Part shown: positions 45,303-57,932 of the stretch, one piece after another
Layout of the letters: every line of letters starts with the position of its first letter
Position numbering within the stretch: the stretch's first letter is position 1
From: Dryas octopetala
Lineage: Eukaryota; Streptophyta; Magnoliopsida; Rosales; Rosaceae
Assembly (NCBI GenBank): GCA_963921425.1
Contig: OY992836.1
Span: forward strand, 2,929,825-2,993,824
Direction: 5' to 3'
Length of the DNA stretch: 64,000 bases
The notes under the pieces: model-generated
What the model was told of the DNA's origin: nothing
Seen by the model: the letters and a program-made list of their open reading frames with translations, nothing else
Databases searched by the model: none
Program-made: the position numbers and the translations under genes

Positions 45303-46747
45303 GAATTAATTACCCTAAACTACCTTTTACTTATTGTTTTTACTCTCTAGTGCACCAATTAATTTTTGGGTTTTTTTTTTTAAAGCCCAATTATTAAATA
45401 ACAGTGATTGTGCGGCCCAGTTGCAAAAATGCGGTACCAACGCGGCCCACTTTTAAAATGGCCCGGAAGACTCGCAACAAAAACCATTAAAAAGCAGCAA
45501 ATTTACGGGCCCTGCCACCGGTTCCTTTAACTATCCGTTAATTGCCATAACTGCAATTAACCTCTTAAAACTTCTTTAAACCGTATTAGCAGATGATTAT
45601 AAAAAAATAAAATCAAAGAGCCTTCTGGAATAAAAAAAACCAAGAACAAAAACCGTCTTCGATTGCCTTGAAGAATAAAAAACCACAGACCTATTCTGAA
45701 CAAGAGATTCAAGCAAAGAGAAACAAAACCTGGTAGCTACTGACCACCATTGTCGAGAAAGAAGAAGAAGCGACACCCAATTTCTACCTTAATAGCTACT
45801 GACTTGCAGGTACAATTTCTTCTACAAAACATTATATATTGAACCGAGTACCAAAAACAATTTTTAACGAAAAACCTAGACCCAATTCAATGAAAGACAG
45901 TATTGTCAATATCTACTAATAGCCATAAACCCATTTCGATATTTACTAAACAGTTGCTTTTTAATGATTTTCTAGACCCATTCTCGAAAAGAGATCCGAG
46001 CAGAGAGAAAGGAAACCCTAATAACTACTGACCAACATTGTCCAAGAAGAAGAAGAAGAAGCTACCTCAATAAAACATTGAAGAAGAAGAAGAAGCTACT
46101 GACAAATAGGTACTATTGGGTTGCTTGGTAATATATGCCATTGTCTGGTTAAATTGCCTATGTTTATGTAATATTCCCCAATGTCAAATATGTGGGATAC
46201 TAATTGATCTATATGCATATGGTAGTCGTCTAATTGATATAGATTAATATCTAATTTGTGAGATTCTAATTGTTACTGGCTGGTAGTAACAATTGGAATC
46301 TCACAAATTAGATATTGGCACTGCCTATGCAGATTTTCCAATAACAAATACGTGGGATTCTAATCATTACTGGATGGTAGTAAAAATTGGAATCTGACAA
46401 ATTAGATATCTCCACTACCTATGTATTGCCACTGCCTATGTATTGCACATTTTCTTTGAATTGGAGACTGGGCATTCGGTTAGACTTAAAAACAGTGTTG
46501 CATTTGAATTGTTACTGAGGGAAAACAGTGAGGATTCTTAGGACTGAAAAGTGGAGGAAGTGGACTTGTTACTGGCTGGTAGTAACAATTGGAATCTCAC
46601 AAATTAGATATTGGCACTGCCTATGCAGATTTTCCAATGACAAATATGTGGGAGTCTAATTGTTACTGGCTGGTAGTAACAATTAGAATCTCACATTTGG
46701 TAGTAACTATCTGCTTTTTTGCAACCATATTGCAGGATTCAAAGAAA
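45303..46747 (+). other. Left flank of the large MULE, upstream of the ULP1-like gene
   Basis: 45,370-45,490 has GGCCC/GGGCC-rich words resembling the right end of the element. 45,650-46,110 is an A/G-rich leader with GAAGAAGAAG runs, and probable 5' UTR introns follow. 46,256-46,700 holds three copies of a roughly 100-bp unit. No coding sequence is recognised before 46,748. Confidence 0.5.
46256..46700. repeat. Three roughly 100-bp repeats with hairpin core
   Basis: Units begin near 46,256, 46,357 and 46,551. Each holds GTTACTGGCTGGTAGTAAC (near-palindromic), then AATTGGAATCTCACAAATT and, in two of them, ATATTGGCACTGCCTATGC. They lie upstream of, or in the 5' UTR introns of, the ULP1-like gene. 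Confidence 0.85.
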
Positions 46748-49700
46748 ATGGCCACAAAAAAGGCAATAACAAGTGCAAAAGAAAAAACCATTATACCAAA
46801 ACAGTCCGGAAAAATTCAGTACAGGTGCAACATGGTTGCATTCCAAAGTACTATGGACAAAATTAAAGATGACCTGACTGCCAAGGCATACGAAAAGCTA
46901 CAGAAAACACCTTTTTGGCCACTTATAAATGCATTTCGCAATGAAATGATGGGAAGCAACCCTGTGAAATCAGATGACGGTGTTGGATTCTTCATCCAAG
47001 CATACAACAAGGAAACAGAGAAGTTCCATTTTGGTAAGAAGGAAGTAGAACTTACAACAAGTGACATTGCTGATTTATTTGGGCTGCCAGAATTGGGAAA
47101 TGAAGTTCTTTTGACAAAAAAAGGTTTTAAGAAATCCAAGTTCATTACAGATCACTTTAAGGATGATGAACAAAAGATAAATAGAACCTCAGTGCAAAAT
47201 GCTCTCTATAAAGCAGTAGAGGAAGGAAAACAACCTCAGACACCAGCAGGGAATCAGAAAACTTCAAGGAAGAGAAGACTGAAAGACAACAGTGACGACG
47301 TTGTACGTCTGATAATTTTGTACCTGTTGGCTACTTTCCTATTCCCAAACTCTGGATACCACCTTGCTTGGGACTTGGTCAAGCATGCTGAAGACTTGGA
47401 TGGAATGGTACATAAAGCATGGGCAAAGGAAGTGCATGATTACTTGCACAAATCATTGTGCAAAGACAGTAAATCAATGGCTGGTTGTGTTGTTGCCATA
47501 CTGGTAAGCACTAAACTGAATTCATTAAATATGAATATATTATTTTAGACATTATGTTTAACCATTTTTGTACGATTTTTCTCTTTGATGAATTCCAGTA
47601 TTGGATATGCAAAAAGACAAACATCATTAATCCAATCAAGGGCAGAGAGGAGGAAACTCCTGGCATAGTCAAATGGGATCTGGATGATCTCAATCTCAAG
47701 TTGAAACATTACAGACTTGAAGACTTTGAGGTAAAAAAGCAAAACAAAATATAGTTACTTTATACTAGTAACTATTTTCAAAACCAAAATACCAACAATC
47801 TTCATTTTAAATTGTGAAGAACATGTTTGATGATGAAGAAAGAGGGGAGAAACCAACTAATGAGGAAACATGCTGGCTAGGAGACACAGAAGAATCATAA
47901 GAAGATAAAGATCCACAACCGACACTCCAAGATTGGTTAGATAAAAAAGACAAAGAGGAGGAAGTGGAAGTAGAACCGTCACTCGAAGCTTGGGTAAGAA
48001 TTCAAAAATAATAACAAAACGCCACTGCATATTTATTGTGCATTTTTGTTCTATAAGTTGCCACTATTAGACAATAACAAACACCTGCAAACCAGAAATT
48101 TCCACTGCCTATGCATATTTCTTAATTGTTATGTATATGACATACTTCCAGGTAGTAACAACTGGAATTTCTCATATTGGGGTGTGCCTACTTCCTACTG
48201 TCAAATATGTGGGATTCTAATTGTTATTTCCAGGTAGTAACAACTGAAATTTCTCATATTGGGGTGTGCATATTTCCTACTGTCAAATATGTGGGATTCT
48301 AATTGTTACTTCCAGGTAGTAACAACTGGAATTTCACATTTCCGTTTATAATAAAATGCCACTTTATCAAAGTAACAATATGGCAAAACACTAACATTTT
48401 CTTTTATGCATGCAGTTAGACCGCTTTGAAAGTGAGCAAATCAGTAGAGGGGATAAGAAGGACATGGAAGAATTCCGTAACATCTATGAAGAAGTCATAA
48501 AGGAATTAAAGACATTAGTGGTAAATGAAGATGAAGATGAAGATCACAATGAAGATGAAGATGAAGTCACAGGCAAAAAATTGATTAAACAACTCACCAC
48601 TTACAATGCCATACTTGATGAGAAAAATGCTAGTTATTGGCAAATGGTTCTCACTACAAAGGATGAAATTGGGAAACTCAAGAGTGACAATTATGAACTG
48701 AGCCAAGAAAATAAAAATTGAAAATGATGAACAACAAAGTTAAGCAATTACTCAATGAAGAGAAAGAAAAAAGAAGAAGTGATATAGAGGAACAACAAGT
48801 CCAAGAGGCCAAAACAAAATCACTCTTTGAAGAGATTGAGAAGCTGAAAGAAACAATTTCAAGACAGAAAGATATGATAAAGAAGTTGGATAACAGTGGG
48901 AACATTGAGTGCCAAGTACAAGTCAGGCCCACTTATCTCACCTGAAAGAGACGAGCAAATGGAAGGAGAGCATCCAGCTGAAGACTCTTTTGAGCATCAA
49001 CATGAGCCTCAAGCTGCAAGGACTCCTCAACAAGGGCATACAGCTGAAGACTCTTCTGAGCATCAAGATGAGCCTTCACCATCTTTTGCCTTTGAGAATG
49101 CTGCATTAGTTGAATTAACTCCCAATCAACCTGCAAAGAATCAACCTGAACAGTCTTCTCCCTGCCTTGCAATTGTACAATACTCAATGATGGGAAGGTT
49201 AAAGGAGAGAGAAGACAGAGTTAGGAAGGTTGATGATATATATGAATACAACTTTGAACCAAGGAAGAAGAAGAAAGCTGCAAGAAAAGAAGAAGTGATA
49301 TAGAGGAACAACAAGTCCAAGAGGCCAAAACAAAATCACTCTTTGAAGAGATTGAGAAGCTGAAAGAAACAATTTCAAGACAGAAAGATATGATAAAGAA
49401 GTTGGATAACAGTGGGAACATTGAGTGCCAAGTACAAGTCAGGCCCACTTATCTCACCTGAAAGAGACGAGCAAATGGAAGGAGAGCATCCAGCTGAAGA
49501 CTCTTTTGAGCATCAACATGAGCCTCAAGCTGCAAGGACTCCTCAACAAGGGCATACAGCTGAAGACTCTTCTGAGCATCAAGATGAGCCTTCACCATCT
49601 TTTGCCTTTGAGAATGCTGCATTAGTTGAATTAACTCCCAATCAACCTGCAAAGAATCAACCTGAACAGTCTTCTCCCTGCCTTGCAATTGTACAATACT

Positions 49701-51388
49701 CAATGATGGGAAGGTTAAAGGAGAGAGAAGACAGAGTTAGGAAGGTTGATGATATATATGAATACAACTTTGAACCAAGGAAGAAGAAGAAAGCTGCAAG
49801 AAAAGACGTACCAGAATTGCCACACAAAACAAGAAAGATAAAGACAAGAGCTGAAAAAGGCAAAGGAAAAAAGTGAACAACCAAACTTTGATTTGGACCT
49901 GGACCTGACCCAAGAAGATGATGACCTGACCCAGGAAGGTGATACAGACTTAACACTACAAGCTACAAAAAGACTAAATCTCAAAAACATAAAGTGGTCA
50001 AAATATTCGGTCTTCAAATTATTGAATGAAAGAGTTCAACAACTCCTCATTGAATTTTGGACAAATGCCCAACACAGGTACTATTCCATTTTTATGTTGA
50101 ATTTTAAAACACCTGATTGCCACTGCCAAGCAGTAACAATAGCTTAAGCTACTGACACACACTGACTACAATATACTGTTTATGCAGCACCTTACTATGG
50201 CAAAAAGGAGAAGGTGAAATCAATGCAATCTCTAAACAAGATGTTCTAAACTTGATCATGGACAATGCAGTGGCAAATAATGTAAGATCAATTTCTACGC
50301 AAACTCAAATTAATTTAAAGAGTAAAAATTATTGTAAACTACTTAACATTGTTTAAATCTTGCATACCAGGTGATTGATGCATTTGGAGAACTACTGCAA
50401 GAGGAAATGGACAAAATAGAATCTGAAACACCTGCAAAGTCAACATTCCTCACAACCTTTGCTTCAGTAAGTTCATTTAAAACTTCATTACTCAAAATTA
50501 ACCAAGACTTCATCATTGTTACTGACAGTCAGTGGCAATTCAATAACAGATTAAGGATGCAGAAGATGATCAGTTGGGGAGAGAACAATTCCTTTTTGAA
50601 CCTCTCCTTAATTGTTTGGGGAAGTCGGATAAGATATTCATCCCAATGGTCACTTTTGAAGCTTTTCATCACACACTACTTGTGATGGACAAGGATGCGG
50701 GAAATTGGCTTCACTTCAACCCCCTGAAGCAAAGAAGGATCGAGATGGATATATGCTACAAAAAAGCTCAAAGGCTGGTATGAAATGTGTTTAAATTTCA
50801 TAAAACTAAATTCTATGGACTTAAAGATTGATATGAAATGTGTTTAAATTTTTAAGAACAATATACTTTAAAATGCAGAAAGCGCGCGTGGACAGCGGGA
50901 TCTGTGTCATGCAGGAAGTAGCGGATAGTATTCTAGAATCAAGAATAAGAAGAAAGCTAAACAAAAGAAGCACTGCAAGAGAGCTCAAATTCACTGAAGT
51001 TGAGCTCACAGATGACAATGAAGCAACACTCAGATGGTTGAAAGACTTCAGCAATGACTACGAACTTCACCAATCTAAAATTTGTCCACATCAGTCAGAG
51101 ACATCGTAAGTCGTCTACCATATGCATATAGATCAATTTCAACAAAATTATTAAAAAAATAATCTTAAACTGATGCCATTCAATTTTATAATTTGCAGAT
51201 TGGATTGTGGGGTCTTTGTCATGTATTATATGGACAAAGTTTCAAAAGAAGAACTGAATAACAACAAAATCACAAAAAAGGACATTCAAAAGTTCAAAGC
51301 AAATGTAATTGAAAGGTTCATTAACCATGAACAAAGCTGGAATTCACAGCAACTTCAATCCTTCAAGAAAATCCAAATCAAGGACTGA
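46748..51388 (+). CDS. MULE-borne ULP1-like (C48) cysteine protease gene, about 11 exons, damaged
   Basis: ULP1 enzymes remove SUMO or related modifiers; what MULE-borne versions do is unknown. Exons read by GT-AG sites: 46,748-47,503 (N-terminal domain, FHFGKKEVELTTSDIADLFG), 47,599-47,730, 47,820-47,993, 48,416-48,720, an acidic/coiled-coil and Pro/Glu-rich part to 50,077, then 50,188-50,281, 50,371-50,466, 50,550-50,777, 50,879-51,105 and 51,199-51,388. The protease core has the His in FEAFHHTLLVMD (about 50,667), Gln in HQSETS and the nucleophile Cys in LDCGVFVMYYMD (51,206). The usual Asp position reads Asn (HFNPL, 50,718). Damage includes an in-frame TAA in exon 3 (47,898-47,900) and phase breaks near 48,719 and 48,930. 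A perfect 516-bp tandem duplication lies within. Probably not functional as annotated, unless extra splicing removes the breaks. Confidence 0.75.
48100..48340. repeat. Intronic 79-bp tandem repeats, about three units
   Basis: The unit runs through TTCCAGGTAGTAACAACTGG, then TTTCTCATATTGGGGTGTGC, then CAAATATGTGGGATTCTAAT. It lies in the intron between exons 3 and 4 of the ULP1-like gene. Each unit contains GTTACT (or GTTATT) facing AGTAAC. Confidence 0.85.
48769..49800 (+). repeat. Perfect 516-bp tandem duplication within the ULP1-like gene
   Basis: Unit 1 is 48,769-49,284 and unit 2 is 49,285-49,800. No difference was seen by eye, and the translations of the two copies agree in several frames. 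516 is 172 codons, so the phase is kept. The unit joins the end of a coiled-coil part (EEQQVQEAKTKSLFEEIEKL) to an acidic, Pro/Gln-rich part (EHQHEPQAARTPQQG). Breakpoints share AAAAGAAGAAG, so slippage or unequal exchange at the purine tract is likely. Very recent, or an assembly artefact. Confidence 0.93.
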
Positions 51389-51544
51389 TCACACTCTGTG
51401 CTGTGCCGAGGAAGGACTTTACCTACTGCTTTTTTATGTTTTAAAATTCAAGTTTATGTATTTTTGTTTCAAACATATTGCAGAATTTTATTTCTATGTT
51501 GAACTCTTTTGTCTTTTTTATATTGAATTTTAAAATGCTTAACA

Positions 51545-51715
51545 GGTTGGCACTGCCACACAATGGAACAATATGTGATTGTCATTGCCAGGCAGTAACA
51601 ATATGCAATTGCCACTGCCAGGCAGTAACAATATGTGATTGCTACTGTCACACAATGGAACAATATGTGATTGCCACTGCCAGGCAGTAACAAATAACGT
51701 GATTAAAACAGTAAC
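51545..51715. repeat. Hairpin repeats downstream of the ULP1-like gene
   Basis: Five to six units of about 30 bp with CAGTAACAATATGTGATTG and GCCACTGCCAGGCAGT, forming GCCACTG/CAGTAAC inverted pairs. They resemble the minisatellite at 23,505-24,030 (CAGTAACAATATGTAAGTG). Confidence 0.8.
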
Positions 51716-51949
51716 AAGGGAACCACAAAACATGCATGGACTTCACAAACCACCATATTAAAACAAGCACAACAATTTAAAATCATAAGACATAAACAAA
51801 AATTAAGAGATGAAAAAATATCATTTCCAAAAGCCAAAACAACATAGTAACAAAATGTTACTATGCAACAGTAACAAAAAATATCTATCCAAAATATCAT
51901 TTACAAATGGGCTCCTATTAATCAAGTTACATATTGCCAATGCATAAAA

Positions 51950-54853
51950 TGTAACGACCCGACCCAAAGTTGACTTTTAAAGTTAGTGGGCTTTCGTCTT
52001 TGACTTTGGGCCCGTTGGATAGATCTTGAGTCCACGAGTTCGTAGACATGAAGCACGCATAAATCAGAGTTACGGTTTGAGAGATACGGGCATTTAAAAG
52101 GAGGGGCAATTTCGTAATTTTGCATGAATGGGTTTTAAATACCCAAAATCCAGAAATTTCTGGAGGAGGTATTTTTCTCTCTCCCCGTTGTTTTTTTTTC
52201 CCCGCTGGCTCTCTCTCGCCCTGGGCGATCTCTCTCTTCGACTCTCAGTTGTCCAGCGTTGGATTTCAGCGATCCGACCGGCGTTTGACTGTCTCCACGC
52301 CGCCGACCTCCCAGTGGGGTCCGATCAGCCAACCAAGCCGCAACGGCGGCGCAGCGACGCCGTTTCTGAACGAAGCTCTCGACGGCGACTCGACTTTTCC
52401 GGCGAGTTCGAGGCCAGCGACCACTTGGGTTCTCTTCCCCAAGCTCCGGCGAGTTCAGCGGTGCCACCCCTTGCTCCGGCGACTACCCACAGTGGCGAAT
52501 CGATGACACAAAGGCCGGCGGCTTCCGCCGTCGATTCTGGCGTTTCCGGTGAGATTTGGCCATCGACCCAGTTACGAAAATTGACCCTCTAGGTACGGAC
52601 TATCTTTCCCCTAAGGTGTGTTTATCCAATTCTGAGAAATTGAAAATTTGATTTTAGGGTGTTTGTTATATTTCGAATTTCTTGAAATTGGACTTGAATT
52701 TGTATTGTTTTTGTGCAATTGAAGGTTTTATTATGCAATTAGGATTATTTGGAGTTGAATTCGGGTATTCCTAGGTTTGTGCCGCCGCTGCCACCGTCGG
52801 CTCCGCCACTAGTGGCGGCGGGTTGGATGGTTTTCCGTATTTTCCACTTCCTTAGGGTCCTAGTAGCTAAATTCTAGGTTCGGTGACTATTACGGGTTAT
52901 TCTTGTGTGTTGTTTATGGCCGGGCAGCCACCGTGTGTGGTGGTTGGCCGCTCGTTTCGGTTGTTTAACAGCTAGTTAAAGAATCTATTGTATATTGTTG
53001 GTTGTCTGGTCTTAACAGGTACATGGGCTCGGGAAATCTCATTTCTGATGCCGTTATGCTGCCGGATTTGGTATCCGAGCAATGGCACCGTGAAGGGTAT
53101 TTCGCTCTTTTACGTAGTTAAATTGTGAGTGAAACGTATTGGACTTTTAATGTAGAGTACCGTTAAATAATTGTCGATTTTGTGTGATTTGATGCTTTAT
53201 GTTAGAGGAAGCTAAGTATAGGATTTAGACCATGGGAAGGAATTGACGAGGATTGAGACTAAAGGAATAAATTTCGGAAAGGTTTCGGTATAGTTCGGAG
53301 CAGATAGTGAGTGGACCTTATTTATAAACGTTTTTATGAAGTTTCATGATTTAAATTCTTATTTGTTGCCTTGAGCTTTATTTGGATTTGTTGAATGGTG
53401 AATTTGATTTTGATATTAAAAGGTTTATGGTTTTCGAATGATTGTTTTCTAATTTAATCTATTGAGATTTATGTTTATGCGGAAGATAATATCTTAAATT
53501 TGGTTTTAGCGTCAACCATCGGGAGTTTCCATTTAATTGAATTTATGAGATGAGCATATAAATTTATAATGCTTGGGCTTGATATTTGATTTCATGGTTT
53601 TAAAGAACTATATTATTTTGAGACGATTTATTAATTGCATGATCTAAGGATTTGTGAAAAGCGTAAGAAATCGTTGACTTTATTTATTTACAAGAATGGT
53701 TTTAGAAATTGGTAGAGCGATTTTCAAATCGCCATATAAGTACCCTCACCCACATGTACAGATACAGATAGGTCTTTGGGACCCATCACGGCACACACAT
53801 AGGCTTTGGGCCGTGTGCCGGGATGCCTCGCCCTTTGGGGGTAGTCTACGTGCACGTACCACACATTGGCTTATTGTACGACAGCGATTCGACGGTACAA
53901 GAGCCACCATAAGTCCTCTTGTATGACGGCGTTACGACGGTACAAGGGACACCCTAAGTCCACTTGCATGACGGCGTTGCGACGGTGCGGGTGGAAGGGC
54001 AATCTACATGCACGTACGACATTTTGGCTTATTGTACGACGGCGATTCGACGGTACAAGGGCCACCCTAAGTTCACTTGTATGACGGCGTTGCGACGGTA
54101 CAAGGGACACCATAAGTCCACTCGCATGACGGCGTTGCGACGGTGCGGGTGGAAGGTTATGTGGACGGTCCACTTGGTGCGTCGATCTTGTACGGTACCA
54201 AGGTGGAGCCTGTAAATTGGGTGCTTATATGGCCAACGTTTTTATTAAAAACTTTATTATATAAAAATATTTTTAGTTATTTTCTATCAGTTCAAGACTC
54301 AAAAGAGGTTTTAGCTAGAAATTTTATAAGATACAGCATTTTTATTACTTCCCATTATTTTCTATGTTCAAAAGGAATTTCAGAGTTGAAGTTGTTATAT
54401 AGAAACTCTCTATTGGAATTATGTTGATGATGTAAGATATTTGTTAAGTTGTGAAAGAGTTCATTACAAAGATGTTTTCAATTGATATTCATTTTCAGTT
54501 CAAATTGGATATTTTTAGCCCGAGCAGTTTTATAAAGTGGTTTTCAAATGAAAAATTTTGAAGTTTATTTTGTCCACTCACTGAGAGTTTTTCTCATATT
54601 TTGTTATTTTTACGTTTCGCCCAGGTAATAGTGATAACTGAGGTCGGACCGTACCACATCGATGTAGCGGGACCCATTTTAATTTGATTTAATCGATTTT
54701 ATACAGTAAATTTTACATAAATGTGTTGAGCTCACCCTAAGAATTATCAAATATATTTATTTATTATGTTAAGTGCATGGCTCATTTTTTTGAAAAGAGG
54801 TTTAAAGTTCAAAATATCAGTGTATTTATGGGCCCGAGGTTCGGGGCGTTATA
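51950..54853 (+). mobile_element. Solo LTR of the long-LTR family, copy D
   Basis: The 2,904-bp LTR starts TGTAACGACCCGACCCAAAG and ends TTCGGGGCGTTATA. A perfect 5-bp target duplication TAAAA lies at 51,945-51,949 and 54,854-54,858. It shares the TCGTCTTTGACTTTGGGC block with copy B and the GAGTCCACGAGTTCG block with A and B. It has the family's CT-rich leader and GC-rich part (52,190-52,600). No coding domain. It inserted into the large MULE between its two genes. Family Ty3/Gypsy is likely from the opening motif. Confidence 0.9.
53860..54165. repeat. Tandem repeats inside solo LTR D
   Basis: About seven units of roughly 45 bp share GACGGCGTTGCGACGGTAC, AAGGGACACC and TAAGTCCACTTG. They sit in the same relative place as the different array in solo LTR A, so the LTR family seems prone to growing arrays there. 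Confidence 0.85.
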
Positions 54854-54939
54854 TAAAATTTCCTCAATTGTTTAAAACCTATAAACCAATAAACTGTCAG
54901 GCAGTACCATTATTACTAAAACCTAGAGCAACCATAAAA

Positions 54940-57209
54940 CTAAATTGGCTCTCTACATGTCTTCCGGTTATGACCATCAGGTTTTCCGCAGCGACTACAC
55001 TTTCTGGCACGAGCAGCTTCTTCACCTATAGACTTCGCCCTGTTTGTCTTTGGCCTACCACAAGGTCTCTTAGTAATAGGAAGCTGAACTATCATAACAT
55101 CTTGACTAAAATCATATAATGCCTGAGAAATATTTGTAACCGAAAAAATTGGAAACTCATAAGAACCCTTAAAAGACTCCGTCTTGAAATAACTGTCAAT
55201 GAAACTGTACATTGAAGCTCCATGTCTCTGAATGGCAGCAAAAGCATGAGCACAAGGGAAACCTGAAACACGCCACTCATGGCATGAACAAAGCTTCTTT
55301 TCCAAATCTACACACACAGTCACCTTTCCTTCAACTTGGTAGACATGAGATGAAGATTGAATCACCTTCCAGTGCAAACCAACTTTGGATCTCTCTCTCA
55401 ACTTCAGTTCCAAATTAGGACAAAGCTCAGTAGACCACGATTCTGCCTCTATTTTTCGATTTGCCATATTCTCCATCACTTTGGTTCTAATGCCTTCAAT
55501 CATATCTAAAATGGGGAGGGACCTCAGCTCCAAAATCCAAAAATTAAATGACTCGGACACATTGTTGCACATTTCCCCATACCTGTTACCTTTAAAAAAC
55601 GCATTAGACCATTTTTCATATGGTGCTTTTGCCAAAAAGTCAATAGCAGGACAACCACCCTCTGCCTCCAGCTTCCCAGCAGATAAGTTAAATGCCTCCT
55701 CAGTACGTGCATAAGCACAACACATGAACAAATATAAAACCCTCTCACGCATATACTTATTGTGTGTTGTCGGATACCTATTTGCAAGGTTACGTTTTAA
55801 ATGCTGAAAACAAAAACTGTGAGGCCAACCCGGAAAAACAGTAGCAATAGCATTGATGAGACCAGCATTCCGATCAGTAATGAAAGTAACTATCCGCTTT
55901 TGAGGAACCAAAACATCAGCCAACCTTTCCATGAACCACGTCCAATTATCTTCAGTCTCCGAATCCACAATTCCAAAGGCAAGAGGATAGAAACCTGCAA
56001 AAACAAAGCATTATAAGAAAGCTACTAACTGACAGTAGCAATTAAATCAGACAGTTTTAACACTTCAAATCAAAATGAAAACAAAACAAATTCACAAAAT
56101 ACAATCACATTAAAAGCAAATAAATTACCTTCATTTACGTTCTTTCCAGTAGCAGCAAGCAATTGGCACTTGAACTTGTTTTTCAAAAAAGTACCATCAA
56201 GAAAAAGCATCGGCCTACATGCCATGAATCCCTTCTTGCAAGCACCAAAACAAATAAACAACTTCTGAAAACGTTGTGTCTCACCATCCACTTGCAATGT
56301 CGCATCAGTACCATCATTACTCAATAACAAAGATTTCAAATACCAAACAAGCTGCTTGTACGACTCCTTGTTATCACCATAAACAACATTTTTTGCCAAC
56401 TCCTTAGCATACCAGGCAGTACGGTATGACACATCTAAACCATAGCTATTTTTAATGTCTTTCACAATATCAATCGGCCTCTTCCCAGGATTAGACCTAA
56501 TATCATCAACGACAATACTTTTCACAATACGAGAAACCAATCTTTCAGACTTTGTTTCCCGAATCACACCACGACATGTGTGAACATTATCCAAATGCCT
56601 AATGTAAAAACAACCATTGACTCTACAAAGATACGCCTTTACATGCCAATGACAACCATCAGAAAGCTTCTTAAAGCACTCAGCATACACACGAGTTTTT
56701 TCATTTTTAATATACACAAACTTAAAACCCATCTCAATAGCATACTTGCACAACTTCTCCCTAAACTCGATGACACCACCTTCAAATCTTTGACCAACAC
56801 CTTCAATATACCCTTCCCAAGCCTTGGTCAAATAAACCTTCTCCGCTTCAGCCTTATAACACCCTAGATAATCATTTTCAACAATTGCTGAATCACTTGT
56901 TGAAATCCCACCACTATCAGCAGAACACAAAGAATTGCTACTAGAACCACTGTCAGTAACAAAAATATCAACTATTTGTGCATTGAATAATGACAAACAA
57001 GTAAACAACATCTTCAAGTCCTGATCATCTGCCAATACACATCCAGATTGACCGCCAAGAACATATTTCAACACAAACGAACCAATCTTCAACATACTAA
57101 ACTTTGTACAAATCAAATTGTACAAACCACAAAAACTCCAACTAACAGACAGTGGCAAAACCACAGTCTGAGAACAGTAAATAACCCTCGCAACAAAATT
57201 TGAATCCAT
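54940..57209 (-). CDS. MURA: MURA-type MULE transposase, two exons, apparently intact
   Basis: Exon 1 runs 57,209 to 56,129 and exon 2 runs 55,994 to 54,940, with a GT-AG intron of 134 bp in phase 1. Together they encode 711 residues without a stop. Order: an N-terminal MuDR-type region, then the MULE DDE domain with D at about 338 (MLFLDGTFLKN), D at about 401 (VTFITDRNAGL), the C-x2-H pair CFQH (422-425) and the likely E at about 508 (NNVSESFNF). Next are a SWIM zinc finger (CSCHEW, then FPCAHAF) and a C-terminal CCHC knuckle (CSRCGKPDGHNRKTC) before KTCREPI and the stop. The start ATG (57,207-57,209) is the first in frame after the leader; an upstream run of Leu codons is untranslated (CAT/AAC repeats). 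It binds MULE ends and catalyses their cut-and-paste movement. It converges on the ULP1-like gene. Expression and activity cannot be judged from sequence. Confidence 0.88.
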
Positions 57210-57608
57210 GATACCTAAAAAAGCAAAAAAAATAACCAAAACTAAAAAGTTACGAACATGCAGTAACAATAACAATAACAATTCAAACAGTACCAATTCT
57301 AATAACAACAACAATCACAATGAAAAAATAAAACAAAAGCCACACCCTAAAATAATTAATCAAAACAAAAAACAAACAGATTCTAAACTTAAAAATCTTC
57401 AATCGATGTAAAATTCCAAACATACAAAAATCGAAACTCAAAGAACAATACAAAAACTATACCAGATGAAGCACAAACCGAGAGACAGAGAGCCAAAAAC
57501 AAACAGATTCTGAATCGAAAATCTTAAATCAATCAATCTAAAATTCCAAAAATACAGAAATTGAAATCAAACAACAATACAAAACCCATACCAGATGAAG
57601 CACAAACC

Positions 57609-57625
57609 GAGAGAGAGAGAGAGAT

Positions 57626-57670
<45 letters not shown>

Positions 57671-57689
57671 TAGAGAGAGAGAGAGAGAC
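57609..57689. repeat. (GA)n microsatellite in the MURA leader
   Basis: About 35 GA dinucleotides with a few interruptions, 400 bp upstream of the MURA start (as CT on the coding strand). The neighbouring 42-bp block ATACCAGATGAAGCACAAAC-like is present twice (57,459 and 57,589). Confidence 0.9.
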
Positions 57690-57932
57690 AAAAACCATAC
57701 CAGATCGACTAGACAAAGCTTGATCGATCGAGTAACGAAGCTCAATTTTACGAGCAGAGACACAAAGCACCTATGATCGCGCGACATTCAAATATAACGA
57801 TTTATAACAATAAGGGTAAAAATGGCATTTGAAAAAAAACAGTGGACCGGAAGAAAATTAAATGGGCCGGCAAAGAGGAAACTGGGCCAAAGTAGAAAAC
57901 AGAAAAATCACTAAGGCTGCACAGGAAGCGCA

